Positions 12,101 through 21,002 of a stretch of 64,000 nucleotides of DNA are shown piece by piece. Positions within the stretch are counted from its first letter, which is position 1, and each line of letters starts with the position of its first letter. Position numbers and translations under genes: made by a program. This DNA is from Tritrichomonas musculus. Lineage: Eukaryota > Parabasalia > Tritrichomonadida > Tritrichomonadidae. The notes under the pieces are model-generated. The model did not search any database. It saw only the letters and a list, made by a program, of their open reading frames with translations, and was not told the origin of the DNA. The stretch is taken from contig JAPFFF010000004.1 in NCBI GenBank assembly GCA_039105265.1, forward strand, positions 1,178,001 to 1,242,000, in the 5' to 3' direction.

Positions 12101-13098
12101 AGTGCCAGTTCAGGACGAAATTCATTTGGCCTATTTTTCATTTTTGCACAACGATATATATATATCCAAAAGCGCCTTTGGCCAGGTAGTGTTTCGGCTA
12201 TTGCTTGTAAATTCTTTGGTCTTGCACAAGCTGCATATTTCCTTCTCCTATTAAACATTGCCCATTTTTGATTGAATTCTAAAATTGCTCTGCATTGAGA
12301 ATAATCAATTGTAATTTTGAATTGTTGCGTTGATACAGTTAATTCATTTTTAAGTTTTCCAGGTACATTACGTGTATGCAGAAGAAGGCATTCTAATGTC
12401 AAAGGATGAAATATAAATTGATGGTCTTTGGATGTCATCGAACTTTTCATTTGAGCTTCAAAATAATTTAAATCGATTGGATCAGGCGCAACGGTGTCGA
12501 AATATACTGCAAATCTATTAAGAACGAGTAATTTGTATAATATTTTAGTATTGTTTGGTACAACTTGCGTTAAAGGTACTCTATTTTTGTCACACGTATT
12601 AAATGATAGACTTGGAATTATTAATCCTAAGGCATAAATTCCAAATTGCTGCGGATATTCAAGTCTAATATGAATATTCTTGATATTTACCCTTGCATTA
12701 TCAATAACTGTGTCGATTAAAGATTGCCATGTTCCTTTTTCTTCTTCTTTTGTTACAGTTTCCTCTTTAACATGAAAGGCACTTCGCTGAGCTTGAATAG
12801 CGCTTTTAATAAGAATTTCAGGATCTAACTCGACAATAATATAAACATCGCTAACTTCAACAATACAAGCTTCTGATGTCAATTTCTTCCATGGTAAATT
12901 AAGAGATATTCTAGCAACTGTCCCTTTACGAACACGAAATGGAAGCTGATGTTTTGATAATGCAGTTGGAAGAAGAGTTAAATTTTGAAAAACTGCGTGC
13001 CCTTTCCACAGCTCCATTTCCATCTGAGATTTATTTAATGTTTCTATATATTCATTAAGGTATTTAGTAATAAATTTGGCAATTACAGCCTCAAGCAT
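3193..13098 (-). CDS. VPS13: VPS13-family bridge-like lipid-transfer protein
   Basis: 3301 residues, the usual VPS13 length. The N-terminus (MLEAVIAKFITKYLNEYI... WKGHAVFQNLTL) is a textbook chorein_N domain, residues ~1-110, followed by a long beta-rich rod. Residues ~2300-2560 match the VPS13 adaptor-binding (SHR-BD/VAB) region, with the IFEKDESVDAIVDNFSLW stretch. Residues ~2770-2870 correspond to the ATG2_C/APT1-like segment (WLEMSPINILLHYNRKSG). The C-terminus is PH-like. VPS13 proteins channel glycerophospholipids between membranes at contact sites. Two low-complexity stretches are inserted: a 25-residue Gln/Glu/Pro unit in two near-identical copies (residues ~1486-1546), and a Gln/Lys-rich tract (~3087-3265) holding about nine copies of a 9-residue SEDQQKPSQ-type repeat. 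One intact frame, no introns. Confidence 0.95.
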   Translation of the reverse strand: MLEAVIAKFITKYLNEYIETLNKSQMEMELWKGHAVFQNLTLLPTALSKHQLPFRVRKGTVARISLNLPWKKLTSEACIVEVSDVYIIVELDPEILIKSAIQAQRSAFHVKEETVTKEEEKGTWQSLIDTVIDNARVNIKNIHIRLEYPQQFGIYALGLIIPSLSFNTCDKNRVPLTQVVPNNTKILYKLLVLNRFAVYFDTVAPDPIDLNYFEAQMKSSMTSKDHQFIFHPLTLECLLLHTRNVPGKLKNELTVSTQQFKITIDYSQCRAILEFNQKWAMFNRRRKYAACARPKNLQAIAETLPGQRRFWIYIYRCAKMKNRPNEFRPELALKILKNRERYVQLYRKKEGQKKGPHPILKKKIKSLDEEIGSQAALFLRQYASAVVQKETQVQNSGITAFDMSELKGILQTGDRFFEMDSFSLEMIVPAFQVELLYSPEHVLASIILAQLTTNVKSVQTHAEIHFGISDLTCVSFIKGELRSLITVERERDSDFLKLITLIPRTADPFSMNIVVESVKTTFDTETIKCVMEFFVTKDEQPKPKKRQQTTPSKSVSMNSFASTDSLSNLDDSETHTTLINKIDAADKLRSLLYFKNHSLRVNFKGLTYVYPFKYKEQDTEVQFAIRDLTVDKTAVGILPNDAPQIKMNFRLKFTIDDLLIAGHCLLSKFVFDLPFDFTFYYGSDTVSIACKFTMSKIGLVITDEALKSISAALNYGKTINLNTGGGFKEEKHELQEKTVFSYGKIRTDLNFSLEEVKLTLNEIEIGMTGIVANYQMLKGQIAGLFRIDSIGFVVNNQNLLNLPRNSTEILLDQKNENEKMVLTFLVHNLHAVLDFRKYKKIYSSVMSLSSEFMEENDIHINNKKETEEEKRIRLEIEKQKKLKKQKENQESSFEFNIRMDGTKFEIPDVLGHYIISFEKILFKDAIVLQKFSMIREGRKVISPTTLAIKMENDTEVTIHGLHSQIDPSDIWAILRLIDEFRELFSDKNDKEKLNDEEPTEYSTYKVSIKNANLELYDKHKPALIVTSNLLNIVTTMNNIDLNVNIDIRNFIGYQVINNRVYKFAYFPREIVDLVDGEEQVAIENDDEYETLNLHYYSSNSNSQLDVNLPKGKIYLTNEVYRYIFKFVPPKDINNIKADDINENDEVKQDENDKQDENNKKVIDSKSKYGAKMISEDCQLELILINKTEETMRLLTKNFSAYVSFVNDDSVNLEVTADSIVGFVNFKDPDFQFLHFPSHFYFRYYHDCITLRSNCVTGRFCHPIVTTLKESIIALISEPTAQENQPIKDNQLIIVDEAKNDQSDEPFKIGFGLVIELDKIEIEIFPSNMKGPHCFSKIDDFKFALKTDQRLSALSIKNIFIDVQNSNPDRALEINDIKAVLLFNDLTKDISDLTIEKILELEDKRDPIPFSFDQLNGNWSVRNVSIQYTHRFAHAVIHNFMNQGKPENVKITLLIPINYEIHNIDYESPQTEEQKSIEQQPTEQPIKQQAEQNEQPVEQPSSEQQIPLQNISDDQKQNEQPVEQPSSEQQIPLQNISDDQKQNELGESHKHSENHKSVEIADTSEKKMDLKADLKIEGFKLGLFLIDPLASIEFLDVTANLNENAWSANVHQFNLYQGGDTKTSLITSPLDSNLIQFKWENNTINIDMAEMTANLDYLFYLNVFNFVLRSPFLHIPSISFSTSASTSTSTATPSSSASMENLKAVDLSHPSDKEGGKKPHPSANNDNISLPFNLNFNAPSLKITVPTSIEKKDYPLFHIEMNVFFNLAEKIMEAKISDFSLHFSDSITKTNYIPILEKVSLVFTRKIEKDKTISISFFMSDVMVKLSAIDFVLFGTMLESINKSTEVMMFSEDNSQYENVSEDEDKQYSLASSFSSLKFNSGRIELIICRDNRSSAQHVPLFQMIIPPIKYDLSTTEKVGSMNLSFEPYIQYYNETTGFWDMILEPFQIQTMGILSNDKFRISFRCEDEMNINLPAKAVMQYMNLASEIKSNMMTIGEKFIELPNFWIENNLGSDVHCKVGQSEKEEDFFLITNGQRIPIYDIKMSTEIYIKFNNKITHFCPKYLTYPLMLNDQIMAMRKPLQGGLCLVLKSCMELYNKLSISVDVFTRPSKNDKFTIIQTIEPKKRLPLYLESKPAEFLITEHDSKTKMKHSILTFSRTMSGTQNFMIGLENKAIKVSLSVKNEVKTGTRLLTLFSPIKAVSHLPVQIQMKWENDEKPIILESEKTIDFFVNEGKNKFKASFSVDGVTYGPLTKLNMKSRDPQKIVAAGYKDENSEEKETKEMTFSVLFDLDEDTTQITASFYTPVGIFNFSSYNMTIFEKDESVDAIVDNFSLWCPKAYFSGKNEVPMNLRFVKNVGDSEFSVVNNFDCTTPRTTNLFTPIMNANNKNNGNLDKAGISYAFRYDISIQSQASILTFNPLLQVHNDLDVDIKLQPVNNNTQKVCGEKYLIKKKSNMMISKMTPAGTFMLIISSFSTFPILSLINEQKIVFKIQSQENSMLIEVETVDVGTNLECHFRPVTFPTPIVICNTLPTTVTAFQLYNVQPFIIEPHSTSVFAFDEPLSYPSAHFFIGEDQIHLSLCLVEDTDYVRTDAMFNGKPIYVSISKIINGSRALSITTKIPKFVNKFTSTYSLNLSRVNISLIDFQTREFALVSLDNFNAELHVMSNYKLIRASIDSLQIDDQDPLTPTPVVLYGRKVPRMPFLSFNCIIPSDAPFMTNITYCSIIFQRIDVEIDSTFLSDVYYILNELTKKLKTTIKPQQKIEKNDSSSVSTFNWLEMSPINILLHYNRKSGRQTRVHKLLSYLKYIPSLSNGKLLLPGVIAANVSDTPSAINEKIMNEYKTQAFNQLIQMLGSGGKLMTAFGVTNLIAEALGVKIESELSNDIQKFSSTETQMEFDNRRKVNGAFSQESLDALSSTIGKAHFRPSEIINKIKSQQTENIGLKTKSVSNNGGGQGVLGVLTKLSNDALSNVPRMDKTARKRVPRAYPNNTISKFDEKISRAQNLIQALSQQERTEVIRIACRSAKQQFVCITDTFVYIIREDFKGIEAKFKITNLADFRVNNKVVSFATSPLLNKAKETQKTQPAKQDGGLSPQQQKKMLQQQQKMQKQSEKQQKKQAQQKQAKQKPPKPEDQQKIPQSEDQQKPSQSEDQQKPSQSEDQQKPSQSEDQQKSQQSEDQQKPSQSEDQQKSQQSEDQQKPSQSEDQQKPSQSEDQQQQPNEQVQQTQSEQPPQSKPQQQQGQQVQNQPQQKDAQQAPPNGQRNGENYCQIVANDKKEAMRIAMFLKSQKVVQDTFGFSLLK
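3455..3697 (-). repeat. 27-bp coding minisatellite in VPS13 (about 9 units)
   Basis: A 27-base unit encoding SEDQQKPSQ or SEDQQKSQQ is repeated head to tail about nine times with two alternating variants. Because the unit is a multiple of three, copy-number change would keep the frame. It sits inside the Gln-rich insertion near the VPS13 C-terminus. Confidence 0.85.
8460..8640 (-). repeat. 75-bp coding duplication in VPS13 (two copies)
   Basis: Two almost identical tandem copies encode QNEQPVEQPSSEQQIP-type units of 25 residues (residues ~1486-1546). The high identity points to a recent in-frame duplication in a disordered loop of the rod. Confidence 0.75.
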
Positions 13099-13529
13099 GA
13101 TATTTTTTTATTATATATTATGATTTTTTCAGAATAGTTTATATTTTGAAAAAGTTGAACTAATCGTATTTTTGTTAAATAAAAAACAATACCTCAAAAT
13201 TTTGATAATATCGTAAAAATAAAAGAATCGATCACATAATGAGAAAGTCAATCGTTTTTTAAAAAATCAATCACATAATTTCATTTTTCATTCAAAAAAA
13301 ATCGATTGTTTTTATTGAATACATATTTGCTCATTTACTTCAAAAAGTGGTATTTGATTTTTAAATTGAATCATTGAAATTATTTCTCAGATTTTCTCAG
13401 AATATTTTAATCTAAAATCACATCATTTTGCCATATTATGAAAATAAAAATTATCATTTTTTTCCAGTTTAAATGGTTTTAATATCATATAAATATATAT
13501 TTTGAAAATATTAATAAATATTTATTTAA
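13099..13529. other. Intergenic, VPS13 promoter side and USP 3' side
   Basis: No coding signal. AACTTTTTCAAAA on the VPS13 strand lies ~50 bases before its ATG (near 13147-13160), and an Inr-like TCATAAT lies 33 bases before it (A at 13131). Another CACTTTTTGA copy is near 13343-13352. Several ATCGAT/AATCGATTG words recur at 13225-13312. Confidence 0.4.
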
Positions 13530-16500
13530 TCATGGAAAAAATGTTGAAATGTATTTTCTGCAAGCCATTGGCCATGAGTTAGAAAATTCCAAAGTTATTC
13601 CAAGAGCTTTGTTAATAAATTCTCTTTTCTCTGGTTTATTTTCAACAATAAAAGCAGCTTTGATTAAACTTTCTTCAAGTAAGAATTTATGAATCAAATG
13701 ATTTAGTGTTTTTAGGAGGTCAGACAATTCATCATCATTAACTTTATTTAAAACAAAAAGGAAGAAGTCTGAAGTATTATCTTTCCAATCAAATGCAGTT
13801 AGCAAAAATCGTGCAATTTCTCTGAAGTAATTCCAAATAGTTATTGATTCAGTAACAGATTCTTCTTGATTTTCGTTTGATGATGGCACTTTTTCATCTA
13901 ATTTTATTTTTTGTGTATTAATTAAAACATTCAACTCTTCGAAACATTCATCACATTCATCATTAGAACTCCTCAAACATTTCAATATATTTGATAACAA
14001 AAAGTGCAACAAATTACCAAACACAATTTCGTCATCTTCTTCACGAATGATTCTCAAAGAGAGAGCTATACTATCAAATGTGAAAGGGTCAAATTGATAT
14101 ATTTCTTCAATTAACTCTTCCCTAATGATTTCATTTTTTTGACAAAGAAGTCCGAAAAAGTCTCTTAAAATAAAGCGAAGATGGAAAGAATTAAATTCTT
14201 GAGAACAGTAGAGATCAATAAACATTGGAATGTACTTTTCAACCAAACTTTGATTGATCTGATTTTGATTTTTAATATGAGTCAAACAAACTTGAATTAA
14301 GAAAATTACTTCGTTTAGTGACTCATTTGTACTCTTTTCAATATTCATTTCAACGCAAACGATCAAAAATGAGAACAAGTCCTCAAAAAGTTCATGAGGA
14401 AGTTGTATGTTAAGAGAGAAAATAACTTTGACTATAGAGAAAACGTTGTCAATCATCATTTGATGAACATTTGGCTCCAAAATATTCAAAATTTTGAGGG
14501 AAATTTGACTCAAAAATTTTGAATTATTTTGATCGTCTTCGTCAATCAAAAGATGGCAAAATATGTCAATTACTTCAGGTGCCGCCTTTCGAACAAATTC
14601 AATGAAAGATGCTCTGAATGCTTCATTATCAAATATTTGAATGAGATCGTCATTTTCAGTCTTAGTAGCAATCAAAAGTAGGATGATGAAAGTGACCAAA
14701 AACAGCTCAGAAACATACAATGTGTATCTATTGAAAGAATTCAAAGGAAACAGTTTCAATATCACTTTTTGAATGTCAACTTTTTCATTGAAATGCTCAC
14801 AATATTCAGGAAGCATAACCATCAGTGTCGTCAACAACAGTTCATATGAATTTCCGTCGTACGCAATGCTCATTTCAATCACTTTTTCAATCATCAATTT
14901 ATTCAAATTGAATAGCTTATTCAAAAGTTCATCGTTAACCGTCTGCTCGTCGTTGTTGACAATGTTAGAAATCATCCATCGCATGACTCTTGCGGCCGAA
15001 GTAAGACGATTCTTGATGAACAATGAATTGTCCTTTAAAATCAGTTGATTTGTGTAGTTAACAAAATCTTCAGAAAAGTGACAGAAATCAAATTCAGAGC
15101 TAACTTGAAGTGGCACTTTTGTTGGCTCTATCTCGACTCTCTTAAGCATCATTAATGCCTCGCTAGAAGTGCTGTTAATGAGGAAGTCGTAGAATGGATT
15201 TATTGAAGCTTTTGTCTGCGCGCATGAAGGGAAGAGTGAATGAATTATTTCTTCAGTGTAAGTCCGAGATATGTCATCGTCACAGACCAAGAAGTCGAAG
15301 AGAAGCAATTCTTTGTATTTCATCAAAATTGAGACGATATTTGGCTGATCTTTATTTTTTTCAATTTCGACATTTTCAACACTGCTTTTAGACAGCATTA
15401 AATTTGTGGATGAAAGCATCGATAACTCTTCAATTGCAAAATAAATGTTGTATGAAATATCGCATTTTATTATCTCTCGCTGATTGAGGAATAATGTCAG
15501 CATCTTTTTTATTGATTCTTCATCTTTACAGCAGCAGAGAGTCTCAATGATAACTTTTCCAATGGTTTGGGTTGTGAAAAGACGGAAAATATGGGAAATG
15601 AACAAATCATATTCATAACAATCCATAAATAATATGATGAATGACCGTGAATGATTGTTACTAATTAAAAAGTTGTTGCAATTGTTCATTAAATTAACCA
15701 ACGATTTCAATTCAAATCCATCTTTTAAGATAACCAATGAATCGAACAAGTAATGAAGATCAAGATTGGTCCAAAAGACGCTTGCTCGATTTGTTTCGAT
15801 CAATTTATAAAGGAAGTCTAAAATAATCAAAGCAAAATTATTTGACAAGCCAAACTTTTTCCCTTCTTCTTTCTCCAAAAAGAAGTAAATGAGGGACGAT
15901 ATGTAAGGGATAGAACGATAGCCAGTAATCGAAAATCCGAGTGAATTAATTGCTTCTTTAATCAAAATGACTAAAGAATCATTATTCAAATCGCTATCGT
16001 CATTTTTAAATTTATAATTACGAACATGAAATAGAACGAAATTTAAATATAAAGTTATTTGATCATAGACAGAACAATGAAGAAGAACATCAAAGAATGA
16101 TTTAGAGTTCTTTGATATTATAGAAACTAATTGGTTACTGTCGTAATCATTACATTTGGTACCATATATCGATAACAATGGTATATTTTTCGTAATTGCT
16201 GAAAATTGAGAATGGAAGAAAACATTTAAAACATACAAATTAACTGTTTCAAGGTCATCAATTAAACTCATGAAATGCAAAATTGTATAAGTAAAACTAC
16301 TTTGCATTTGAATGTATATTTGATTTTCTTTATCAATTTCTTCTTTCAATGAAGGTGGACAGAAAAGATCAAGTTTAACATCTTTATAATTAACCGAATG
16401 CTCATTCTGAATTTCATTATCTTCATAATCATAATCATTTTCTTCTTCATCATCAATATCGATTTTACTTTTGCTTTCCATTTTCTCAGATGGTTCATCA

Positions 16501-19500
16501 GAATTGTCATCAAGTGATTGAATTACATTTTCAATGAAATATTTAGTAACACTGTCTTTTTTCGTGTAGAAAAGAAGGTATGCTGATGGTGCATTATTAT
16601 TGTTTTGTCCATATACGTACATGTTAAAGAAATGCTGATTATAACGATAGACATCGTTATCATCAAAACAAAACCATTTCTCACCTATTAAAACGAGAGA
16701 ATAATAATGACCAGCTTCAGCAATCCCGTCATGAATGACAATCCCAGTAAGCTTATATATTTGTTCATCATCAGGATTAGTAGTATATTTAGCAGCGTTG
16801 AATTCAAAAGGAAAGGTGAAACGATCATTTACTTTATATTTCATAAAGGTGTCCAAATTGTATTCAAACCGCTTTAATTGAATAACTAAATGATTGGGAA
16901 GTTTATTTATTCTTGAATATTTGCGGGCATCAATTTTAGATTTAATTGATTCAGCATAATATTGATTATCACCACTAAAAATTTCTTCTTTTAAGAAGGA
17001 TTCAAACGAATCTTCGAAATTATCAAATCCTTTAACTGTCAAGCAAATGTTATAAAAGCTTTCATAATTGTTTGATTCGAATTCAACATCAATTCCTTTA
17101 ATTGTGTTGACAATTTGTCCTTCATACATATCATGAAGAGGCTTTGGGAATTTGTCTATTAAAAATTGGAATAATTCAATAGCATCTTGCTGCTCACGAA
17201 CATTTATTGGCCTTTTATCTTGAAAGATGAACATTTTACAGAAACTTTTTGTATCTAAATAAGGCAAATTAGTCATTTGCATTCTAACAAATAATTTTTG
17301 TAATTCTACTAAACAAAAATTATTTGAATCTTTTTGCGTATCAAAGTTAAATTTAGAGAATTCTGAACGAAATTCAGAATTTGAGTAAAGTTGTTGTAAT
17401 ATTGAATTCATATAGCATGTTGCCCCCAGATTTTTAAGACCTGTTAATTGTGGAATCAATTTCACATTTTTGGAAGGATCATAATTCCAACGATCAGGAA
17501 TAATTTGGAAATGAATTTTCATTAATGATACGATCAAATCTTTTGTTTCTTTTTGATTTAACATTTTAATTAAAATAGATTCAATTTTCTTTTGCGTTTT
17601 TTCTTCAGTTACAGTTAACAAATAAGGAACAAGAATCGTCGCAGTTTTGTTTGAATAAATTTGAATCAAGCTAGGAACTCTTTCAAATAAAATAGAAATA
17701 AATATGCAAACGCCATACAAAACCAATGATTCATTCTGATGCTCAGATAATAATTTAAAGCATTGATCTAATGCTTTTTCGTAATCATCGCAATTCTCAT
17801 TCTTAATTAAAACTGACAACAATGTGAAAAACGGGATACAAAACTTATCATTTTTGATACTATTGATATATTTTGATAGATACGAGAATAAAGACGATGC
17901 ATCTTCTATGATATTAAATACTGGTGTAAGTCTAAGTAAAACGTCAGGATGTAATTGAATATAATCGATCCCTAATAAAAATTTAGAGACAGTTGAATTA
18001 TTTTCATTGCAAATTTTTGCAAGTAGAAACATTGAAGATTCGATTGATTTTGTCTTTAAAAAGTTGTCTGAGATTATTTCAAGTAAAACGTCAGAATACT
18101 CGATAACCTGAATGGGCGACGATGATAGAATTGAAAAAGCAGGTGAAATGGCTTTTCCTTTAATAATAGTTTGGGCTTTACTTTTTTCATTTTTGTTTGT
18201 AAGTAAGTCAAGAATGACTTCAGAACAGTCAACTTTTCTTTGTAATGCAATTTGAAGTAAGTAAAGAAGTTCATATTCATCAACTGCATCTTTTATTTTT
18301 TCTATTAGCAAATCATTACTATCAAATTTCATACTTGGAAGTAATTTTAACAACTTCCAAATTTGTTTCTTTTTTGCTGTTTCTTTTGAATCACAATTTT
18401 TTCTTAATAGAGACAAGCAAAGATTTTGAATATTATGTTTGCAAAAAATGAATGTGGGAACATTTTCAATGTAATAATTACATGGTTCAAGAAGCATTTT
18501 ATCGAGCCTTAAATTTGATCCTTCTTTAACATCCTGCATAATTAATTGATACGAATTATAAAGTTTAACGTTATTCAAATATAAAAATACCGAATTTTCA
18601 GCTGATTTCAAATAAAAAGCAACCTTTTGGCATAATGAATACGCTGATATGTATGGATTAACTTTTAATGTCACTAAACCGTTATTGATCGTAATTTTGA
18701 TATATGAACTTGTATCAAATGAAAAATGTCTTTCAATGTCAAATTCCTCAATTCCAATTCCTTCTTCAAATTTCATAATTATTTTGTGAAACAAAATAAA
18801 TATTCGTGTATTTAAGGGCTCTTCTTCATTTTCGTTATCTTTTTTGGATTTTCTTGGATTTAACAAATAGGTAAGTATGTACTCAATCATTTTGCCACGA
18901 TTAGCATGAGTTCGGGAAACGCTAATAAAGTATAAAAACACATCTATTGATTGATTTACTGCTTGTTCATTTTCAGTTTCATGAAGACATCGCGAAAGGA
19001 ATTCAATTCCATCAAGGTTGGTATCAATGATATTATATCTAATTTGGTTTTTTAATTGAATTTTCTTAACAACTTTATTTTGTGAAATTCCAACAGCCAT
19101 TATGAAATTATATAAGAACATAACAAAAGTTTGATCGCTTTTAGAATAATCAACTTGATCTGATAAATATGAATGGAAATATTGAAGAGAATCTTTCTCT
19201 AAAAACTCTGTATTTCTTTGATCAAATAAAATATCGAAAAATAGCCAGGTGTTTTCATCTGCTCCTTTAAGAATTTGTGATAGTTGTTTTGAATTCATTC
19301 TGATCGGCGTTGATGAAATTTTTGAATAACATGATGTAAGAAGATCAAGAATTGGTTTCTTGTCATTGTTATTTGAATTCAAAGCGCAAATTAATGTATC
19401 TATCAAATTATCATTAACTATTTGATTCACTCCTACTCCTGGACTTGATAATGACGAACCCTCAATTAAATATTGGAGAATTTCGATGACATTCTTTGAA

Positions 19501-21002
19501 ACAGCTGTCAAAAGTTCTTTTCTACAATAATTTAAAATTATATTTCGAAGTGCACTAATGTTGACTGTTATTGCAATCTTTTTTATAGATGACAAAAGAA
19601 TTTCTTTTAAATTTTGGCCATTTTTTGATTTCTTACTTACATCTGATTCATTTGTAACATTGCTGTCTTTGTTATCATTGTCATTGCTGCTATCAGATTC
19701 AATAGAAGTATTAGTTTTCTTGTTACTGAGTTCATCACTTTGGCATTGATCTGTTGATTCTTTATCGAGCATTGAAAGTAAAAATTCAAGAAGTTTTGTT
19801 GAAAATACTAAAAAGTCATTAGAGAAACTAGTGATCATTTTTTGAATCACATCTATTGTTGTTTCATTTTGTTCGAGATTTAATAAGTAATCAATTAAAA
19901 AGGAGTTTACGACATCTAAATAATCATATGAATTGATGATTCCTTCAAGAAGCATTTCTGTCCAAATATCTTTTGTTGTAAAGTGAGAATTTTGAATTTT
20001 ATTCCATATTTTGATTAAATTTGAATTGAATGTCTCTGGAACAATTTCAATTTGGGTCATTATGTCAAATGCAACATTAAGATGAGGAAGGACGCTTTCA
20101 TGATAATCTTTGCTGACAATGATGTTATATATATCCATTTCTTTGATGAACTTTGTTAATAATTCTCTGTTATCATTGCCTGTTTTTTCTACAATTTTAT
20201 TTAGAAGTTTTGCTCCACAAATTTGCTTATCTAAAAAGTCGCACTTAATGCATTTTAATGCAAAATTCATACAAACGCTAGATAAATCATCAAATTCTGA
20301 TATATCTGAAGTAATATTAACTGAAAAAGAGCAAATAAATAATAATTCGTTTGAATCAATATTCCTTGATGAATTGTCTGAAACATCAATACTATTGATG
20401 AAATTGATTAGATTATCTTTAATTGCAAGCATATGACATTGGATATCGTCATAATTCATTGAAACTCGAGCTAATGAAAGAAGACGGAAAAAATGGAAAA
20501 AGTGCTGGATCTTCGGATTTTCAGATTTTAAGCGATTGAGTAATGGCAATAAAGAGCCATTTGAAACGAATTCAAGACAGAATTTCTTGTATTGTTGTGT
20601 AAAAATAGGTGCTTGTGTTGCGTATTGTTGAACGGAGAGAAAAAAAGGATCTTCATAATTAAACAAATATGAAAGACCTTTAGTTACTTCGAATATATCT
20701 TTTGAAAGCCCCTCAACCAGTAATTTTGCGATGCTAATTAATATTATGAAGTACGTTGTATATTCTTCAATTAATTCGCTAGGGCTATGACTCGTTATAT
20801 GCGATATAATTTCTGGAACCATAATGTCAATAAATTGATTGTTAAATTGTGATATTTCAGGAGGTAAAGTATGATTATCAATATAGTATTTTAATATTCG
20901 AATAAAATCATCTTGAAGGTATTTTATTTCTCCACCATCATCTATTGTTAGAATAACAAGCATATACCATGTTTGAAAATCTGTTTCTGGGCTAAAATCC
21001 AT
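13530..21002 (-). CDS. Very large ubiquitin-specific protease (USP34/USP9X-like, family C19)
   Basis: 2490 residues. The catalytic domain spans about residues 1180-1480. The Cys box is LKNLGATCYMNSILQQLY with catalytic Cys1196. The His box is IAEAGHYYS with His1432, followed by WFCFDDNDV carrying the Asp/Asn position. Residues ~770-835 read as a ubiquitin-like fold (TLKVNPYISAYSLCQK... YLNNVKLYNS), as in the large USP9X/24/34 group. The long N- and C-terminal parts look like all-helical HEAT/ARM-type solenoids. Such enzymes remove ubiquitin from substrates; the substrate is unknown. An acidic low-complexity stretch (EEENDYDYEDNEIQNE) follows the catalytic domain and a Ser/Asn/Asp-rich one lies near residues 420-450. 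One intact frame; the first ATG is used, since the frame upstream is A+T-rich spacer. Confidence 0.93.
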   Translation of the reverse strand: MDFSPETDFQTWYMLVILTIDDGGEIKYLQDDFIRILKYYIDNHTLPPEISQFNNQFIDIMVPEIISHITSHSPSELIEEYTTYFIILISIAKLLVEGLSKDIFEVTKGLSYLFNYEDPFFLSVQQYATQAPIFTQQYKKFCLEFVSNGSLLPLLNRLKSENPKIQHFFHFFRLLSLARVSMNYDDIQCHMLAIKDNLINFINSIDVSDNSSRNIDSNELLFICSFSVNITSDISEFDDLSSVCMNFALKCIKCDFLDKQICGAKLLNKIVEKTGNDNRELLTKFIKEMDIYNIIVSKDYHESVLPHLNVAFDIMTQIEIVPETFNSNLIKIWNKIQNSHFTTKDIWTEMLLEGIINSYDYLDVVNSFLIDYLLNLEQNETTIDVIQKMITSFSNDFLVFSTKLLEFLLSMLDKESTDQCQSDELSNKKTNTSIESDSSNDNDNKDSNVTNESDVSKKSKNGQNLKEILLSSIKKIAITVNISALRNIILNYCRKELLTAVSKNVIEILQYLIEGSSLSSPGVGVNQIVNDNLIDTLICALNSNNNDKKPILDLLTSCYSKISSTPIRMNSKQLSQILKGADENTWLFFDILFDQRNTEFLEKDSLQYFHSYLSDQVDYSKSDQTFVMFLYNFIMAVGISQNKVVKKIQLKNQIRYNIIDTNLDGIEFLSRCLHETENEQAVNQSIDVFLYFISVSRTHANRGKMIEYILTYLLNPRKSKKDNENEEEPLNTRIFILFHKIIMKFEEGIGIEEFDIERHFSFDTSSYIKITINNGLVTLKVNPYISAYSLCQKVAFYLKSAENSVFLYLNNVKLYNSYQLIMQDVKEGSNLRLDKMLLEPCNYYIENVPTFIFCKHNIQNLCLSLLRKNCDSKETAKKKQIWKLLKLLPSMKFDSNDLLIEKIKDAVDEYELLYLLQIALQRKVDCSEVILDLLTNKNEKSKAQTIIKGKAISPAFSILSSSPIQVIEYSDVLLEIISDNFLKTKSIESSMFLLAKICNENNSTVSKFLLGIDYIQLHPDVLLRLTPVFNIIEDASSLFSYLSKYINSIKNDKFCIPFFTLLSVLIKNENCDDYEKALDQCFKLLSEHQNESLVLYGVCIFISILFERVPSLIQIYSNKTATILVPYLLTVTEEKTQKKIESILIKMLNQKETKDLIVSLMKIHFQIIPDRWNYDPSKNVKLIPQLTGLKNLGATCYMNSILQQLYSNSEFRSEFSKFNFDTQKDSNNFCLVELQKLFVRMQMTNLPYLDTKSFCKMFIFQDKRPINVREQQDAIELFQFLIDKFPKPLHDMYEGQIVNTIKGIDVEFESNNYESFYNICLTVKGFDNFEDSFESFLKEEIFSGDNQYYAESIKSKIDARKYSRINKLPNHLVIQLKRFEYNLDTFMKYKVNDRFTFPFEFNAAKYTTNPDDEQIYKLTGIVIHDGIAEAGHYYSLVLIGEKWFCFDDNDVYRYNQHFFNMYVYGQNNNNAPSAYLLFYTKKDSVTKYFIENVIQSLDDNSDEPSEKMESKSKIDIDDEEENDYDYEDNEIQNEHSVNYKDVKLDLFCPPSLKEEIDKENQIYIQMQSSFTYTILHFMSLIDDLETVNLYVLNVFFHSQFSAITKNIPLLSIYGTKCNDYDSNQLVSIISKNSKSFFDVLLHCSVYDQITLYLNFVLFHVRNYKFKNDDSDLNNDSLVILIKEAINSLGFSITGYRSIPYISSLIYFFLEKEEGKKFGLSNNFALIILDFLYKLIETNRASVFWTNLDLHYLFDSLVILKDGFELKSLVNLMNNCNNFLISNNHSRSFIILFMDCYEYDLFISHIFRLFTTQTIGKVIIETLCCCKDEESIKKMLTLFLNQREIIKCDISYNIYFAIEELSMLSSTNLMLSKSSVENVEIEKNKDQPNIVSILMKYKELLLFDFLVCDDDISRTYTEEIIHSLFPSCAQTKASINPFYDFLINSTSSEALMMLKRVEIEPTKVPLQVSSEFDFCHFSEDFVNYTNQLILKDNSLFIKNRLTSAARVMRWMISNIVNNDEQTVNDELLNKLFNLNKLMIEKVIEMSIAYDGNSYELLLTTLMVMLPEYCEHFNEKVDIQKVILKLFPLNSFNRYTLYVSELFLVTFIILLLIATKTENDDLIQIFDNEAFRASFIEFVRKAAPEVIDIFCHLLIDEDDQNNSKFLSQISLKILNILEPNVHQMMIDNVFSIVKVIFSLNIQLPHELFEDLFSFLIVCVEMNIEKSTNESLNEVIFLIQVCLTHIKNQNQINQSLVEKYIPMFIDLYCSQEFNSFHLRFILRDFFGLLCQKNEIIREELIEEIYQFDPFTFDSIALSLRIIREEDDEIVFGNLLHFLLSNILKCLRSSNDECDECFEELNVLINTQKIKLDEKVPSSNENQEESVTESITIWNYFREIARFLLTAFDWKDNTSDFFLFVLNKVNDDELSDLLKTLNHLIHKFLLEESLIKAAFIVENKPEKREFINKALGITLEFSNSWPMACRKYISTFFP

